A stretch of 64,000 nucleotides of DNA from Kitasatospora sp. Root107. GTDB taxonomy: Bacteria; Actinomycetota; Actinomycetes; Streptomycetales; Streptomycetaceae. The DNA lies in contig NZ_LMCT01000012.1 in NCBI RefSeq assembly GCF_001424875.1, forward strand, positions 337,880-401,879. Direction: 5' to 3'. Shown here piece after piece: positions 33,996 to 42,231 of the stretch (its first letter is position 1; the number at the start of each line of letters is the position of its first letter). The position numbers and the translations under genes were made by a program. The notes beneath the pieces are model-generated. The model worked only from the letters and a program-made list of their open reading frames with translations. It made no database searches and was not told where the DNA came from.

Positions 33996-35228
33996 TCAGT
34001 CCTCCAGCGCCAGCAGGTCCTCGACGGTCTGGCGGCGGCGGATCAGGCGGGTCTCGGGGCCGTCGACCAGCACCTCGGGGATCAGCGGGCGGGTGTTGTA
34101 GGTGGAGGACATGCTCGCTCCGTAGGCGCCGGTGTCGTGGAAGACCGCGAGGTCGCCGATCTCCACCCGGGGCAGCGGGACGGGGAGCACGTCGCCGCCC
34201 GGCGCCTGGGTGAAGACGTCGCCGGACTCGCAGAGCGGCCCTGCCAGCACGGTGTCGATCAGGGGGGCGGCGACCTCGGTGCCGTCGCGGAGCACGGTGA
34301 CCCGGTGCGCGCTGCCGTACATGGCGGGGCGCATCAGGTCGTTGAATCCCGCGTCGACCAGCACGAAGTGGTTGCTGCCGACCGGCTTCTGGGCCCGGAC
34401 CTCGGAGGCCAGCACGCCCGAGTTGGCGACCAGGAAGCGGCCCGGCTCGATCTCCAGTCGGACGGGGTGGCCGAGTTCACCGGCCAGCTCGCGGCGGGCG
34501 GCGTCCCAGATCCGGAAGTAGCGGTCGGTGTCCACCTCGGGCTGCCCGGCGGCGTACGGGACGGAGAGGCCGCCGCCCGCCGAGATGGCGCGGATGTCAT
34601 GCCCGGAGATCCTGACCTGCTTGAGCATGGTCTCGCAGACCGCCTCCAGGTGGCCGTAGTCCACCCCGGAGCCGATGTGCATGTGAAAGCCGGTCAGGTC
34701 GAGGCGGTACCGGTCGACCAGGTCGAGGGCCGAGGCCAGGTGCTCGTGCCAGATGCCGTGCTTGCTCTGCTCGCCGCCGGTGTTGGTCTTGCGGCTGTGG
34801 CCGTGGCCGAAGCCGGGGTTGATCCGGATCCAGACCGGGTGGCCGGGGGCCGCCTCGCCGAGCTGTTCGAGCATCTGCGGCGAGCCCGCGTTGACCGGGA
34901 TGCCGAGCTCGACCACCCGGGCCAGGGTGGCCCGGTCGAGCAGGTCGGCGGTGAAGACGATCGGCTCGTCGGCGCCGTCCGGCCGGTATCCGGCCCTGAG
35001 CGCGCGCTCGATCTCGCCGAGCGAGACCGAGTCCACCGCGACACCCTGCTCGCGCATCAGCCGGAGCAGGTGGGTGTTGGAGCAGGCCTTCTGGGCGAAC
35101 CGGACGGTGTCGAACTGCCGGAGCTTCGCGATCTGAGCCCGGATGATCTCCGCGTCGTAGATCCAGACCGGAGTGCCGAACTCCTCGGCGACGGCGGCGA
35201 TCCGAGGGCCGGGTATTGCGGTGGTCAT
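33996..35228 (-). CDS. lysA: Diaminopimelate decarboxylase-type PLP enzyme
   Basis: 410 residues. Alanine-racemase-like barrel with PLP Lys in TVRFAQKACSNTHLL, the glycine loop SAGGGLSVPYAAG, EPGRFLVANSG, and the C-terminal domain with CESGDVF and GAYGASMSSTYN that completes the active site. It decarboxylates meso-DAP to lysine, or a related D-amino acid. Shorter than the main S. coelicolor LysA (about 460), so probably a second paralogue. ATG 35228 has GGAG 6 nt upstream. Divergent from the epimerase gene. Confidence 0.87.
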   Translation of the reverse strand: MTTAIPGPRIAAVAEEFGTPVWIYDAEIIRAQIAKLRQFDTVRFAQKACSNTHLLRLMREQGVAVDSVSLGEIERALRAGYRPDGADEPIVFTADLLDRATLARVVELGIPVNAGSPQMLEQLGEAAPGHPVWIRINPGFGHGHSRKTNTGGEQSKHGIWHEHLASALDLVDRYRLDLTGFHMHIGSGVDYGHLEAVCETMLKQVRISGHDIRAISAGGGLSVPYAAGQPEVDTDRYFRIWDAARRELAGELGHPVRLEIEPGRFLVANSGVLASEVRAQKPVGSNHFVLVDAGFNDLMRPAMYGSAHRVTVLRDGTEVAAPLIDTVLAGPLCESGDVFTQAPGGDVLPVPLPRVEIGDLAVFHDTGAYGASMSSTYNTRPLIPEVLVDGPETRLIRRRQTVEDLLALED

Positions 35229-35364
35229 CACGGGCTCCAGGGCAGGCAGGTGGTCCTTCGATCCTGCTGGATCGGGCCCGGAATCCGCAGAGCTGTCCGC
35301 CTGGTGGGCGGTCCGCTGGACACCCGAGGGCAACGGCCGGCCGCGCGGCACCGGGGACGAGAAT

Positions 35365-35384
35365 ACGTACGAGCAACGTACGAG
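35365..35384. promoter_or_regulatory. Direct repeats between lysA and the epimerase gene
   Basis: ACGTACGAG occurs twice, starts 11 bp apart (one helical turn), 17 bp before the epimerase ATG. Candidate operator for the divergent pair. Confidence 0.45.
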
Positions 35385-35400
35385 AGAGCGGAGCAGGGCG

Positions 35401-36267
35401 ATGGACGAGGTCTGTGTGATCGGCGGCAACCGGTACTTCGGGCGGCGGGTGGTCGAGCTGCTGCGGGACGGCGGGGCGAAGGTCACCGTGCTGAACCGGG
35501 GGTCCGCGACCCCGCCGCCCGGGGTCGCGCACGTGGTGGCCGACCGGGACGACGAGGCCGGTCTGCTCGCCGCGCTGGGCGGTCGGAGCTTCGACGTGGT
35601 GCTGGACCAGGTGCTGTACCGCCCGGAGCAGGCCGAGATCGCGCTGCGGGTGTTCGGCGGCCGGGCCGGCCGGTACCTGATGACCTCGACGGTGGAGGTC
35701 TACGACCAGGTGCACGGGGTGCCCGGACGGCCGCTCGGCGAGGCGGAGTTCGACGCCGCCGCCTGGGCCGGGGCGCCGTCCGACGAGTACGCCGAGGGCA
35801 AGCGGGGCGCCGAGGCGGTGCTGGCCCGGCAGTCCGCGCTGCCGTACGCGGCGGTGCGCACCGCGCACGTCCTGGGCGGCGGCGACGCCGACTTCACCGG
35901 AAGGCTGGCGCACTACGTGGGGCGGATGCGCAGCGGGGCGGAGATCGTCGCGCACCGGCCGAGCCGCCCGGCCACCTTCGTCGAGTACGGCGAGATCGCC
36001 GACTTCCTGGTCTGGGCGGCGGGTTCGGATGTCACCGGGCCGGTGAACGCCGCTTCGCACGGGGAGCTGGACGTCCGGGAGCTGTGCGCACTGATCGCCG
36101 CGCAGGGCGTGCCCGAGGCCCGGTTCACCGAGGCCGGGGAGCCGTCGCCGTTCTCCTTCGGGCACTACTACGGGGTGGACAACGCGCGGGCCGAGCAGCT
36201 CGGTTACCGCTTCTCCCGGCTGGCCGACTGGCTGCCCAAGGTCATCGAGGAGCAGGTACGGGCTTGA
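35401..36267 (+). CDS. NAD-dependent epimerase/dehydratase-family protein
   Basis: 288 residues, atypical short-chain dehydrogenase. The glycine motif is VCVIGGNRYFGRRVVELL, closer to the isoflavone-reductase/CsgA-like GGxxxxG variant than to classical GxxGxxG. YLMTSTVEVYDQ and DEYAEGKRGAEAVL supply the usual Ser/Tyr-Lys region. ATG at 35401 follows GGAGCAGGGCG. Substrate unknown. Confidence 0.82.
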   Translation: MDEVCVIGGNRYFGRRVVELLRDGGAKVTVLNRGSATPPPGVAHVVADRDDEAGLLAALGGRSFDVVLDQVLYRPEQAEIALRVFGGRAGRYLMTSTVEVYDQVHGVPGRPLGEAEFDAAAWAGAPSDEYAEGKRGAEAVLARQSALPYAAVRTAHVLGGGDADFTGRLAHYVGRMRSGAEIVAHRPSRPATFVEYGEIADFLVWAAGSDVTGPVNAASHGELDVRELCALIAAQGVPEARFTEAGEPSPFSFGHYYGVDNARAEQLGYRFSRLADWLPKVIEEQVRA

Positions 36268-36325
36268 CGAACCGTCTGGCCGGTCCGGGCACGGAGCATT
36301 ACAGCCTGCTGAACACTGATCTCCA

Positions 36326-36342
36326 TTAGGAAACTTTACTAA
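36326..36342 (+). promoter_or_regulatory. Palindromic box upstream of the GH8 gene
   Basis: TTAGGAAACTTTACTAA is a 17-bp near-palindrome with one mismatched pair. Boxes of this type (TTAGGAAA-x-TTTCCTAA) lie upstream of Streptomyces chitosanase and other secreted hydrolase genes and are bound by ROK-family repressors such as CsnR. Confidence 0.6.
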
Positions 36343-36386
36343 CCTACCTGTTGACCGCCGACGTCCCATGCCGGGATGCTCCCGCC

Positions 36387-38084
36387 ATGTCCCTTACCAG
36401 AAGCAAGACTTCGGTCGCGCTCTGCGCGGCCACGGCAGCCGGAGCGCTGCTCACCAGCCTGCTCGCCCTGAGCCCCGCCAACGCCGCCCCGGGCAACCTC
36501 GCACTCAACCGGCCGGTCACCGTCTCCTCCACCGAGAGCAGCACCTACTCCGCCGCCAAGGCCGTCGACGGCAGCGGCACCACCCGCTGGGCCAGCACGG
36601 AGGGCGTGGACAACCAGTGGATCCGGATCGACCTCGGCGCCGGCACCTCGGTCAACCGGGTCGTCCTCAACTGGGAGGCCGCGTACGCCAAGGCGTACCG
36701 GGTGGAGCTCTCCGACGACGGCAGCAGCTGGCGTCAGGTGTACTCCACCAGCACCGGCGACGGCAGCATCGACGACCTGACGGTCAGCGGCACCGGCCGC
36801 TACCTGCGGGTCTACGGCACCGCCCGTGGTACGGCATACGGCTACTCGCTCTTCGAGGTGGAGGCGTACGGCAGCGGCGGCACCCCCACGCCGACCCCGA
36901 CGCCGACGCCCACCCCGACCCCGACGCCCGGCGGCGTCAACGTGCCGTTCGGCAGCCACTCCTTCCCCTACGCCGCCGGCACCATCAAGGTCTCCGGTGA
37001 CCAGGCCGCCAACGACGCCAAGGTGGTGGCCTACTACCAGAAGTGGAAGGCCGCCTTCGTCACCTCCAAGTGCTCGAACAGCGCCTGGTCGGCGATCGCC
37101 TCCACCGACGCGGACCACCCCTACGTCGCGGAGGGCCAGGGCTACGGCCTCACCGTCCTGGCCACCATGGCCGGAGCCGACTCCGGTGCCAAGACCTCCT
37201 TCGACCGGGTGCTCCGGTTCGTCCTCGACCACCCCTCGGTCAACAACGCCGACCTGCACGCCGCCGAGCAGGACGCGAGCTGCAAGAGCGTCGACGGCAG
37301 CGACTCCGCCACCGACGGCGACCTGGAGATCGCGTACGCGCTGCTGCTCGCCGACCGGCAGTGGGGCAGCGCCGGGACGTACAACTACAAGGCGCTCGCG
37401 GTGAAGCGGATCAACGCGATCAAGGCCAGCGAGGTGGTGGCCGGCACCAAGCTGACCAACTTCGGCGACTGGTCCGACGGCAACTACAACACCATGAGCC
37501 GTACGTCGGACTGGCTGCCCGGCCACTTCAAGGCCTTCAGGAAGGCCACCGGCGACACCGCTTGGGACGGCATCCTGACCGCCCACCAGAACGCCGTCAG
37601 CCACCTGCAGAGCTCCTACTCCCCCAGCACCGGGCTGCTGCCCGACTTCGTGGTCAACACCAACACCAGCGACCTCAAGCCGGCTCCCGGCAAGGTGCTG
37701 GAGTCCACGCTGGACGGCGCCTACTCGTGGAACGCCTGCCGTGACCCGTGGCGGCTCGGCGTGGACGCGCTCACCACCGGCGACGCCAAGTCGCTGGCGG
37801 CGGTGCGGAAGATGAACACCTGGATCAAGTCGGCCACCGGCGGCGACCCGAGCAAGATCGCCCAGGGCTACAAGCTGAACGGCTCGGTGGCGGAGGCCGG
37901 TTCCTCGGTCGCCTTCATCGCACCGTTCGCGGTGGCCGCCGCCACCGACGCGTCCAGCCAGGCCTGGCTGGACGCGCTCTGGAACAAGATGAACGCCACG
38001 CCGCTGGACCCGAGTGGCTACTACGGCGCCAGCATCCAGCTCCAGGTGATGATCGCGATCACCGGGAACCACTGGCTGCCGTAG
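36387..38084 (+). CDS. Secreted glycoside hydrolase family 8 with N-terminal F5/8-type carbohydrate-binding module
   Basis: 565 residues. Signal peptide to about residue 34 (LALSPANAA), F5/8 type C (CBM32-like) module about 36-162, a (TP)n linker about 166-182, then a GH8 (alpha/alpha)6 barrel. The proton-donor Glu is E249 in YVAEGQGYG; Asp residues in ATDGDLEIAYALL (about 310-312) are the usual second acids. GH8 enzymes cut cellulose, chitosan or xylan; the CsnR-like box upstream favours chitosan. ATG 36387. Confidence 0.9.
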   Translation: MSLTRSKTSVALCAATAAGALLTSLLALSPANAAPGNLALNRPVTVSSTESSTYSAAKAVDGSGTTRWASTEGVDNQWIRIDLGAGTSVNRVVLNWEAAYAKAYRVELSDDGSSWRQVYSTSTGDGSIDDLTVSGTGRYLRVYGTARGTAYGYSLFEVEAYGSGGTPTPTPTPTPTPTPTPGGVNVPFGSHSFPYAAGTIKVSGDQAANDAKVVAYYQKWKAAFVTSKCSNSAWSAIASTDADHPYVAEGQGYGLTVLATMAGADSGAKTSFDRVLRFVLDHPSVNNADLHAAEQDASCKSVDGSDSATDGDLEIAYALLLADRQWGSAGTYNYKALAVKRINAIKASEVVAGTKLTNFGDWSDGNYNTMSRTSDWLPGHFKAFRKATGDTAWDGILTAHQNAVSHLQSSYSPSTGLLPDFVVNTNTSDLKPAPGKVLESTLDGAYSWNACRDPWRLGVDALTTGDAKSLAAVRKMNTWIKSATGGDPSKIAQGYKLNGSVAEAGSSVAFIAPFAVAAATDASSQAWLDALWNKMNATPLDPSGYYGASIQLQVMIAITGNHWLP

Positions 38085-38092
38085 CGGGTGGA

Positions 38093-38132
38093 GCGGACGG
38101 GTCCGGGTCAGGCAGCCCCCGGACCCGTCCGC
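38093..38132. terminator. Bidirectional terminator
   Basis: 15-bp perfect stem (38093-38107 with 38118-38132) and a 10-nt loop between the convergent GH8 and esterase genes. Confidence 0.85.
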
Positions 38133-38151
38133 GCTCACGACGGACAGGCCG

Positions 38152-39795
38152 TCACGGCAGGTACGCGATACCGAGCTTGGTGATCTGCCACCGCTGGTCC
38201 GCCGCACCGGTGTCGGCGGCCAGTTCGGCCACCCGGTTGCCCTGGCCGTCCTGCTGGGCCGAGAGGCCCATCACCTTGGACTGGTCCATCGCGGCGGCCA
38301 GTTGGAATCCGCCGGCCGCGGCGGGCTTGAAGATCCAGCGCTGGTTGTCACCGTTGTGGCAGGCCCACTGGACCAACCGGGTGCCCGGTGCGGTGACCGC
38401 CCCGGTGGCGTCCAGGCACATCGACCTGTTGCCGCTGAAGTTGAGCGAGAAGCCACCCCCGGCGCGGGAGTTGAGCACGAAGGACTGGTTCAGCCCGCCG
38501 GTCGCCCGGTAGCCGATCGCGGCCCGGCCGTTGGTGCTGTCGCCGTACGTACCGCCGCCCGCGAAGTCCAGCACCTGGCCGGTGGCGAGGTTGGTGAGCT
38601 GGTACCAGGCGCCCGCCTCCGGCCTGTCCGGGAACGGCTGACCGGGCGTCAGCGGCTGGATCGAGGTGGTGTTCTGCGGGTTGAGCGTGCAGAACGCCTC
38701 CTTGAGCTCGGGCTGGCGGTAGAACTGGTTGAGGCAGACCCCCTCGCCCCGGTAGCCGGCCACCCGCAGGTGGTAGGACTGCCGCACCATGTTCATGCAG
38801 ACGCCCGGGATGCCGATCTCGTGGTCGCAGCCGTTCCTGGTCTTCTCGGACAGGTCGATCACGTCACCGTTGGTGTACTCGTACGGCGAGCTGCTCCAGC
38901 CCGCGCAGACCTCGTGACCGTAGGAGACCCGCCGCTGGTCCAGGTACCTGACCCCGGGCACCTGCGCCGCCGCCGTCCGGAGCGCGTCGCTGAGCACCGG
39001 GACCACCCAGTTGTGCCCCCAGGCCAGGTCCTCCGGGAAGGCCGGGCAGCCGTCCGCGACCTTGCCGACGTAGTCGTTGCGCCGGATGTCCGGGGTGATC
39101 GGGGTGAAGTAGGACTGGTAGACCAGCTGGTACGAGGAGTCGGCGTACCCGGCGGTCCGCATGGTGTTGCGGACGTTGGTGAGGGCCGCGACCACCTTGG
39201 GGATCACCCGCTCGGCCCGCTGGGTGATCGCGGCACTGCCGATGGTGTCCCGGCAGCCCTGGTCCTTGGGGATCGGGAAGTACTGGGTCAGACAGCTCAT
39301 CATGATGCCGCTGAAGTCGAAGTCGTCGTTGGCGCCGATCGTGACGACCACCATCTTGACGTCGTACTCGGCTGCCGTGCGGGCGAGTTGGACGTCCTGC
39401 TTGACCTCGCCGAAGTCACCGCTGCCGGAGCCGGTGATCTTCGCCAGCTCCGGGTCGCTGACCAGGTCGCCGGTCTGGGCGCCGGAGCAGGCCAGGTCGA
39501 TCGGCGTGACGCCGGGCAGGTCGGTGACGAAGATCTCCGACTTCGCGTGCCGGTGACAGTAGTTGGTGGGGGTGTCGGTGCCGGGCACGTACGCGTCATT
39601 GGTGTCGGTGCCTGCGCCCTCGCCGGAGATGGCGCTGTCGCCGAGCGCGACGATGGCGGCGGGCTTCACGGTGGCCGTGGGGGCGGCCGAGGCGGTGGGG
39701 GTGCCCGCCAGGGTGAGGGCGGCGAGCAGGCCGACGGCGGCCGTCAGGGCGCCACGGCGTTGTCGCCGCGCACCGGGCAGTGCTGTCCTGATCAC
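38152..39795 (-). CDS. Secreted SGNH/GDSL esterase with C-terminal ricin-type lectin domain
   Basis: 547 residues. Signal peptide ends near residue 37 (LTLAGTPTASAA). SGNH hydrolase about 44-370: nucleophile S54 in IVALGDSAISGEG, block III TIGANDDFDF, and a late His in QSYHLRVAGY as the likely catalytic His. Residues about 400-545 form a ricin B-like trefoil (YQLTNLATGQVLDFAGG, MCLDATGA, NQRWIFKPA, DQRWQITKLG). It probably deacylates plant or fungal polymers. GTG start with AAGGAG 6 nt upstream. Confidence 0.9.
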   Translation of the reverse strand: MIRTALPGARRQRRGALTAAVGLLAALTLAGTPTASAAPTATVKPAAIVALGDSAISGEGAGTDTNDAYVPGTDTPTNYCHRHAKSEIFVTDLPGVTPIDLACSGAQTGDLVSDPELAKITGSGSGDFGEVKQDVQLARTAAEYDVKMVVVTIGANDDFDFSGIMMSCLTQYFPIPKDQGCRDTIGSAAITQRAERVIPKVVAALTNVRNTMRTAGYADSSYQLVYQSYFTPITPDIRRNDYVGKVADGCPAFPEDLAWGHNWVVPVLSDALRTAAAQVPGVRYLDQRRVSYGHEVCAGWSSSPYEYTNGDVIDLSEKTRNGCDHEIGIPGVCMNMVRQSYHLRVAGYRGEGVCLNQFYRQPELKEAFCTLNPQNTTSIQPLTPGQPFPDRPEAGAWYQLTNLATGQVLDFAGGGTYGDSTNGRAAIGYRATGGLNQSFVLNSRAGGGFSLNFSGNRSMCLDATGAVTAPGTRLVQWACHNGDNQRWIFKPAAAGGFQLAAAMDQSKVMGLSAQQDGQGNRVAELAADTGAADQRWQITKLGIAYLP

Positions 39796-40077
39796 GCGTG
39801 ACTCCTTGGGTGGGGGCGGAGTATCGGGCGTGGAACGGTGGGCGCAGAAGATGAGCCCGGCTCACATGCTAGGTACTGACAAGTAACGCAACAAGAGTCA
39901 GGACGCGTTCAGGACAAGGGAGTTGACGCGCGCCGGACAGCACGGAACCGCCGCCCCGCGCCTCAGGAGGGGAGGCGGGGAGCGGCGGCTCGGGTACGGC
40001 GGAATCGACCGAGAGGCTGTCCGACGGCGGGGCGTCAGACGCTGTTCGGGTACAACTCAGGTGTTACGCGGCTGAAT

Positions 40078-40317
40078 TCAGCCGACGTTCGCGCAGGAGT
40101 TGCCGAACGCCGGGTTCAGCGCGCCGATCACGTTGACGCTGTTGCCGCAGAGGTTGACCGGAACGTGCACCGGAACCTGCACGGAGTTGCCGGAGATGAC
40201 ACCCGGGGAGCCAGCGGTGACGCCCTCGGCCCCGGCACTCGCCATCGCGGTGCCCGCACCGGCGGCAACGATGCCGACAACAGCGGCGCCGACAGCGGCG
40301 GCCTTCTTGACGCTCAT
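40078..40317 (-). CDS. Short chaplin
   Basis: 79 residues. Signal peptide MSVKKAAAVGAAVVGIVAAGAGTAMA, then one chaplin domain: GVTAGSPGVISGNSVQVPVHV, NLCGNSVNVIGALNPAFGNSC with the two conserved Cys. Short chaplins are secreted, assemble into amyloid fibrils and make spores and aerial hyphae hydrophobic. ATG preceded by GAGGAG. A BldN-type promoter motif lies about 80 bp upstream. Divergent from another chaplin gene. Confidence 0.95.
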   Translation of the reverse strand: MSVKKAAAVGAAVVGIVAAGAGTAMASAGAEGVTAGSPGVISGNSVQVPVHVPVNLCGNSVNVIGALNPAFGNSCANVG

Positions 40318-40398
40318 TTGAGTCTCCTCGTAGATCAGTTCTTCCAGTTGCCGTACCAACAGCGGACGAGCAAGGAAGCGCACAGGCGTGCGTCGAGT

Positions 40399-40426
40399 CC
40401 AACGAGGGCCGACCGGCGCGGTTGCG
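40399..40426 (-). promoter_or_regulatory. Candidate sigma-BldN promoter of the minus-strand chaplin
   Basis: On the minus strand CGCAAC, 16 bp, CGTTGG; the BldN-type consensus as I recall it is CGTAAC, 16 bp, CGTTGA. The -10 ends 82 bp before the chaplin ATG. A GGCGC/GCGCC hairpin overlaps its -35 side. Confidence 0.6.
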
Positions 40427-40440
40427 CCGGGACTTCGACT

Positions 40441-40476
40441 ATCACCCGAATGCAGCAACCCGGGCATTTGGGTGAT
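40441..40476. repeat. Hyphenated palindrome between divergent chaplin genes
   Basis: ATCACCCGAATGC (40441-40453) faces GCATTTGGGTGAT (40464-40476): 12 of 13 positions pair and the odd one is G-T. It includes TCACC and GGTGA half-sites, similar to those of the developmental repressor BldD. Confidence 0.6.
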
Positions 40477-40577
40477 CGCGAAGGCCGCCCGTTTCCCCGT
40501 GCGCACTGCGTCGTTCTTACTGGCGAAACCAGCTCCACCCAGTCCACTGATCCACACGCAAGAAATGGGTTCGCACC

Positions 40578-40847
40578 ATGCGCAAGCTCGCCTACGGCAC
40601 CCTCGGTACCGCCGCCACCGCGGCACTGCTGCTGAGCGGCGCCGCTGCTGCCGCCGCTCACGGCCACGGCCACGGCCACCACAGCAGTGGCGCCTCCGCC
40701 GAGGCCGTCACGGCCGGCTCGCCCGGTGTGCTCTCCGGCAACTCCGTGCAGGTCCCGGTGCACGTGCCGATCAACCTCTGCGGCAACACCGTCGACGTGA
40801 TCGGTCTGCTGAACCCGGCGTTCGGCAACTCCTGCGTCAACGCCTGA
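40578..40847 (+). CDS. Short chaplin with His-rich N-terminus
   Basis: 89 residues. A signal peptide ends in a poly-Ala stretch; the mature protein then starts with HGHGHGHHSSG, an unusual His-rich tag, before a standard chaplin domain (AVTAGSPGVLSGNSVQVPVHV, NLCGNTVDVIGLLNPAFGNSC). The His segment could bind metal or respond to pH; that is inference. The ATG follows AAGAAATGGGTTCGCACC; the ribosome-binding site is weak. Confidence 0.93.
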   Translation: MRKLAYGTLGTAATAALLLSGAAAAAAHGHGHGHHSSGASAEAVTAGSPGVLSGNSVQVPVHVPINLCGNTVDVIGLLNPAFGNSCVNA

Positions 40848-40848
40848 C

Positions 40849-40865
40849 TCTGACGGAACGTCAGA
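40849..40865 (+). terminator. Short hairpin after the chaplin stop
   Basis: TCTGACG-GAA-CGTCAGA, a 7-bp stem with a GNA-type triloop, immediately after the stop codon. Possible terminator or 3'-end stabiliser. Confidence 0.5.
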
Positions 40866-41097
40866 CCAAAGACTTCCAGGTGGAGTATTTCGACACCCGC
40901 CTGGGCGCGCCGCGATTGCGGACAGATCTCGACCGTGCGAGAACTGAACGACGGGGCGCGTGAACGAAGCGGCCGAGCGAGACCGTCCAAGCCACGGGCG
41001 CAACAAGGCACTTGGGCCGCTCGATTGAAACACCACACACGGTACCCCCAGAACTCGGGCGACATTTCGAGTCGCCCGCCCAAACGGAGGAATCCCC

Positions 41098-41340
41098 ATG
41101 CGCAACATGAAGAAGGCTGCTGTCCTCTCCCTCGCCGCCGCCGGCCTGCTGCTCGGCTCGGCCGGTGCCGCCACCGCCAGCTCCGAGGCCGAGGCCGTCG
41201 TGGCGGGCTCCCCGGGCGTGCTCTCGGGCAACAACGTCCAGGTGCCGATCCACATCCCGGTGAACGTCTGCGGCAACACCGTCAACGTCATCGCGCTGCT
41301 CAACCCGGCGTTCGGCAACTCCTGCGCCAACGTCGGCTGA
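41098..41340 (+). CDS. Short chaplin
   Basis: 80 residues. Signal peptide to about residue 27 (GAATAS), one chaplin domain with AVVAGSPGVLSGNNVQVPIHI and NVCGNTVNVIALLNPAFGNSC, both Cys present. ATG 41098 has GGAGG 7 nt upstream. It lies 92 bp before the next chaplin, with no strong terminator between them, so the two may be co-transcribed. No clear BldN-type motif was found in its 250-bp upstream region. Confidence 0.95.
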   Translation: MRNMKKAAVLSLAAAGLLLGSAGAATASSEAEAVVAGSPGVLSGNNVQVPIHIPVNVCGNTVNVIALLNPAFGNSCANVG

Positions 41341-41432
41341 CTCAGCCCCGGCTGAGCCACGCCTCACCCGGGTGGTGCCCTCGTACGGGGGCACCACCCA
41401 CCCTCCCTGTGTGATCTAGGAGATCAACCCCC

Positions 41433-41702
41433 ATGCAGAACGTGAAGAAGGCCGCCGCCGTCGGCGCCGCCGTTGTCGGCATCGTCGCGGCCGGCGCGGG
41501 CACCGCACTGGCGAGCTCCTCCGCCGAGGGCGTCACCGCCGGTTCCCCCGGCGTCGGCTCCGGCAACTCGATCCAGGTGCCGGTGCACATCCCGGTCAAC
41601 CTGTGCGGCAACAGCGCCAACCTGGTCGGCCTGCTGAACCCGGCGTTCGGCAACTCCTGCGCCAACGTCGAGGCGCCCCCGGTGGCCGAGGAGGACTGCT
41701 GA
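41433..41702 (+). CDS. Short chaplin with Cys-ended C-terminal extension
   Basis: 89 residues. Signal peptide MQNVKKAAAVGAAVVGIVAAGAGTALA, chaplin domain VTAGSPGVGSGNSIQVPVHI and NLCGNSANLVGLLNPAFGNSC, then an extra EAPPVAEEDC. Most short chaplins stop right after the second Cys; this acidic tail adds a third Cys as the very last residue, available for cross-linking. The signal peptide is almost identical to that of the minus-strand chaplin, implying recent duplication. Confidence 0.94.
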   Translation: MQNVKKAAAVGAAVVGIVAAGAGTALASSSAEGVTAGSPGVGSGNSIQVPVHIPVNLCGNSANLVGLLNPAFGNSCANVEAPPVAEEDC

Positions 41703-41731
41703 TCACCCGCTGATCGGTAGTACATCCGTAC

Positions 41732-41763
41732 GAAGCCCCTTGGTCCGCCGACCGAGGGGCTTC
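41732..41763 (+). terminator. Hairpin terminator
   Basis: 14-bp stem with one mismatch (41732-41745 with 41750-41763), CGCC loop, after the chaplin gene. Confidence 0.75.
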
Positions 41764-41798
41764 GGCGTCCGCCCAGGCACCACCCAGGAGTTGCACCC

Positions 41799-42161
41799 AT
41801 GACGCTCAGGAAGAACCTGTCCCTCGGCCTGCTCACCGCCGCCGCCCTGCTCGGCGCCCCCACCGCCGCCCAGGCGGTCGACCTGCCCGCTCCGGGCGGC
41901 ACGTTGCAGCCGGTGGACGCGGGCGCGGGTCTCGGCGCGGTGACCGGCGCGCTCGGCCACGGCGTCAAGCCGGCCAAGACGCTCCGGCTCGACCCGTTCG
42001 CCCAGTCCTCGGCCGACGTGCTGAACAACGGCCTCGCGCTCGAACCCGACAACGGCCTCCAGCCGGTCTCCACCGCCCCGCTGACCGCCCCGTTGAGCGG
42101 TGGTGGCGGCCCGGAGGACCTGCTGCTGGTCGGCGAGGTCACCGACCTGCTGCCCGGCTGA
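41799..42161 (+). CDS. Small secreted protein of the chaplin cluster
   Basis: 120 residues. Signal peptide to about residue 26 (GAPTAAQA). The mature part is Leu/Pro/Gly-rich without Cys: LPAPGGTLQPVDAGAGLG, KTLRLDPFAQSSADVLNNGLALEPDNGLQPVSTAPL, ending LLLVGEVTDLLPG. Not a chaplin or rodlin; no family recognised. Its position suggests a surface or sheath role. ATG with AGGAG about 10 nt upstream. Confidence 0.8.
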   Translation: MTLRKNLSLGLLTAAALLGAPTAAQAVDLPAPGGTLQPVDAGAGLGAVTGALGHGVKPAKTLRLDPFAQSSADVLNNGLALEPDNGLQPVSTAPLTAPLSGGGGPEDLLLVGEVTDLLPG

Positions 42162-42181
42162 ATCCACGCCCGCCCACAGCG

Positions 42182-42217
42182 GAGCCCGGCACCACCTGGA
42201 CCACGGGTGCCGGGCTC
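42182..42217. terminator. Bidirectional terminator
   Basis: 12-bp perfect stem GAGCCCGGCACC (42182-42193) with its complement (42206-42217), 12-nt loop, between convergent secreted-protein genes. Confidence 0.85.
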
Positions 42218-42231
42218 TTCCGTACGGTGCG

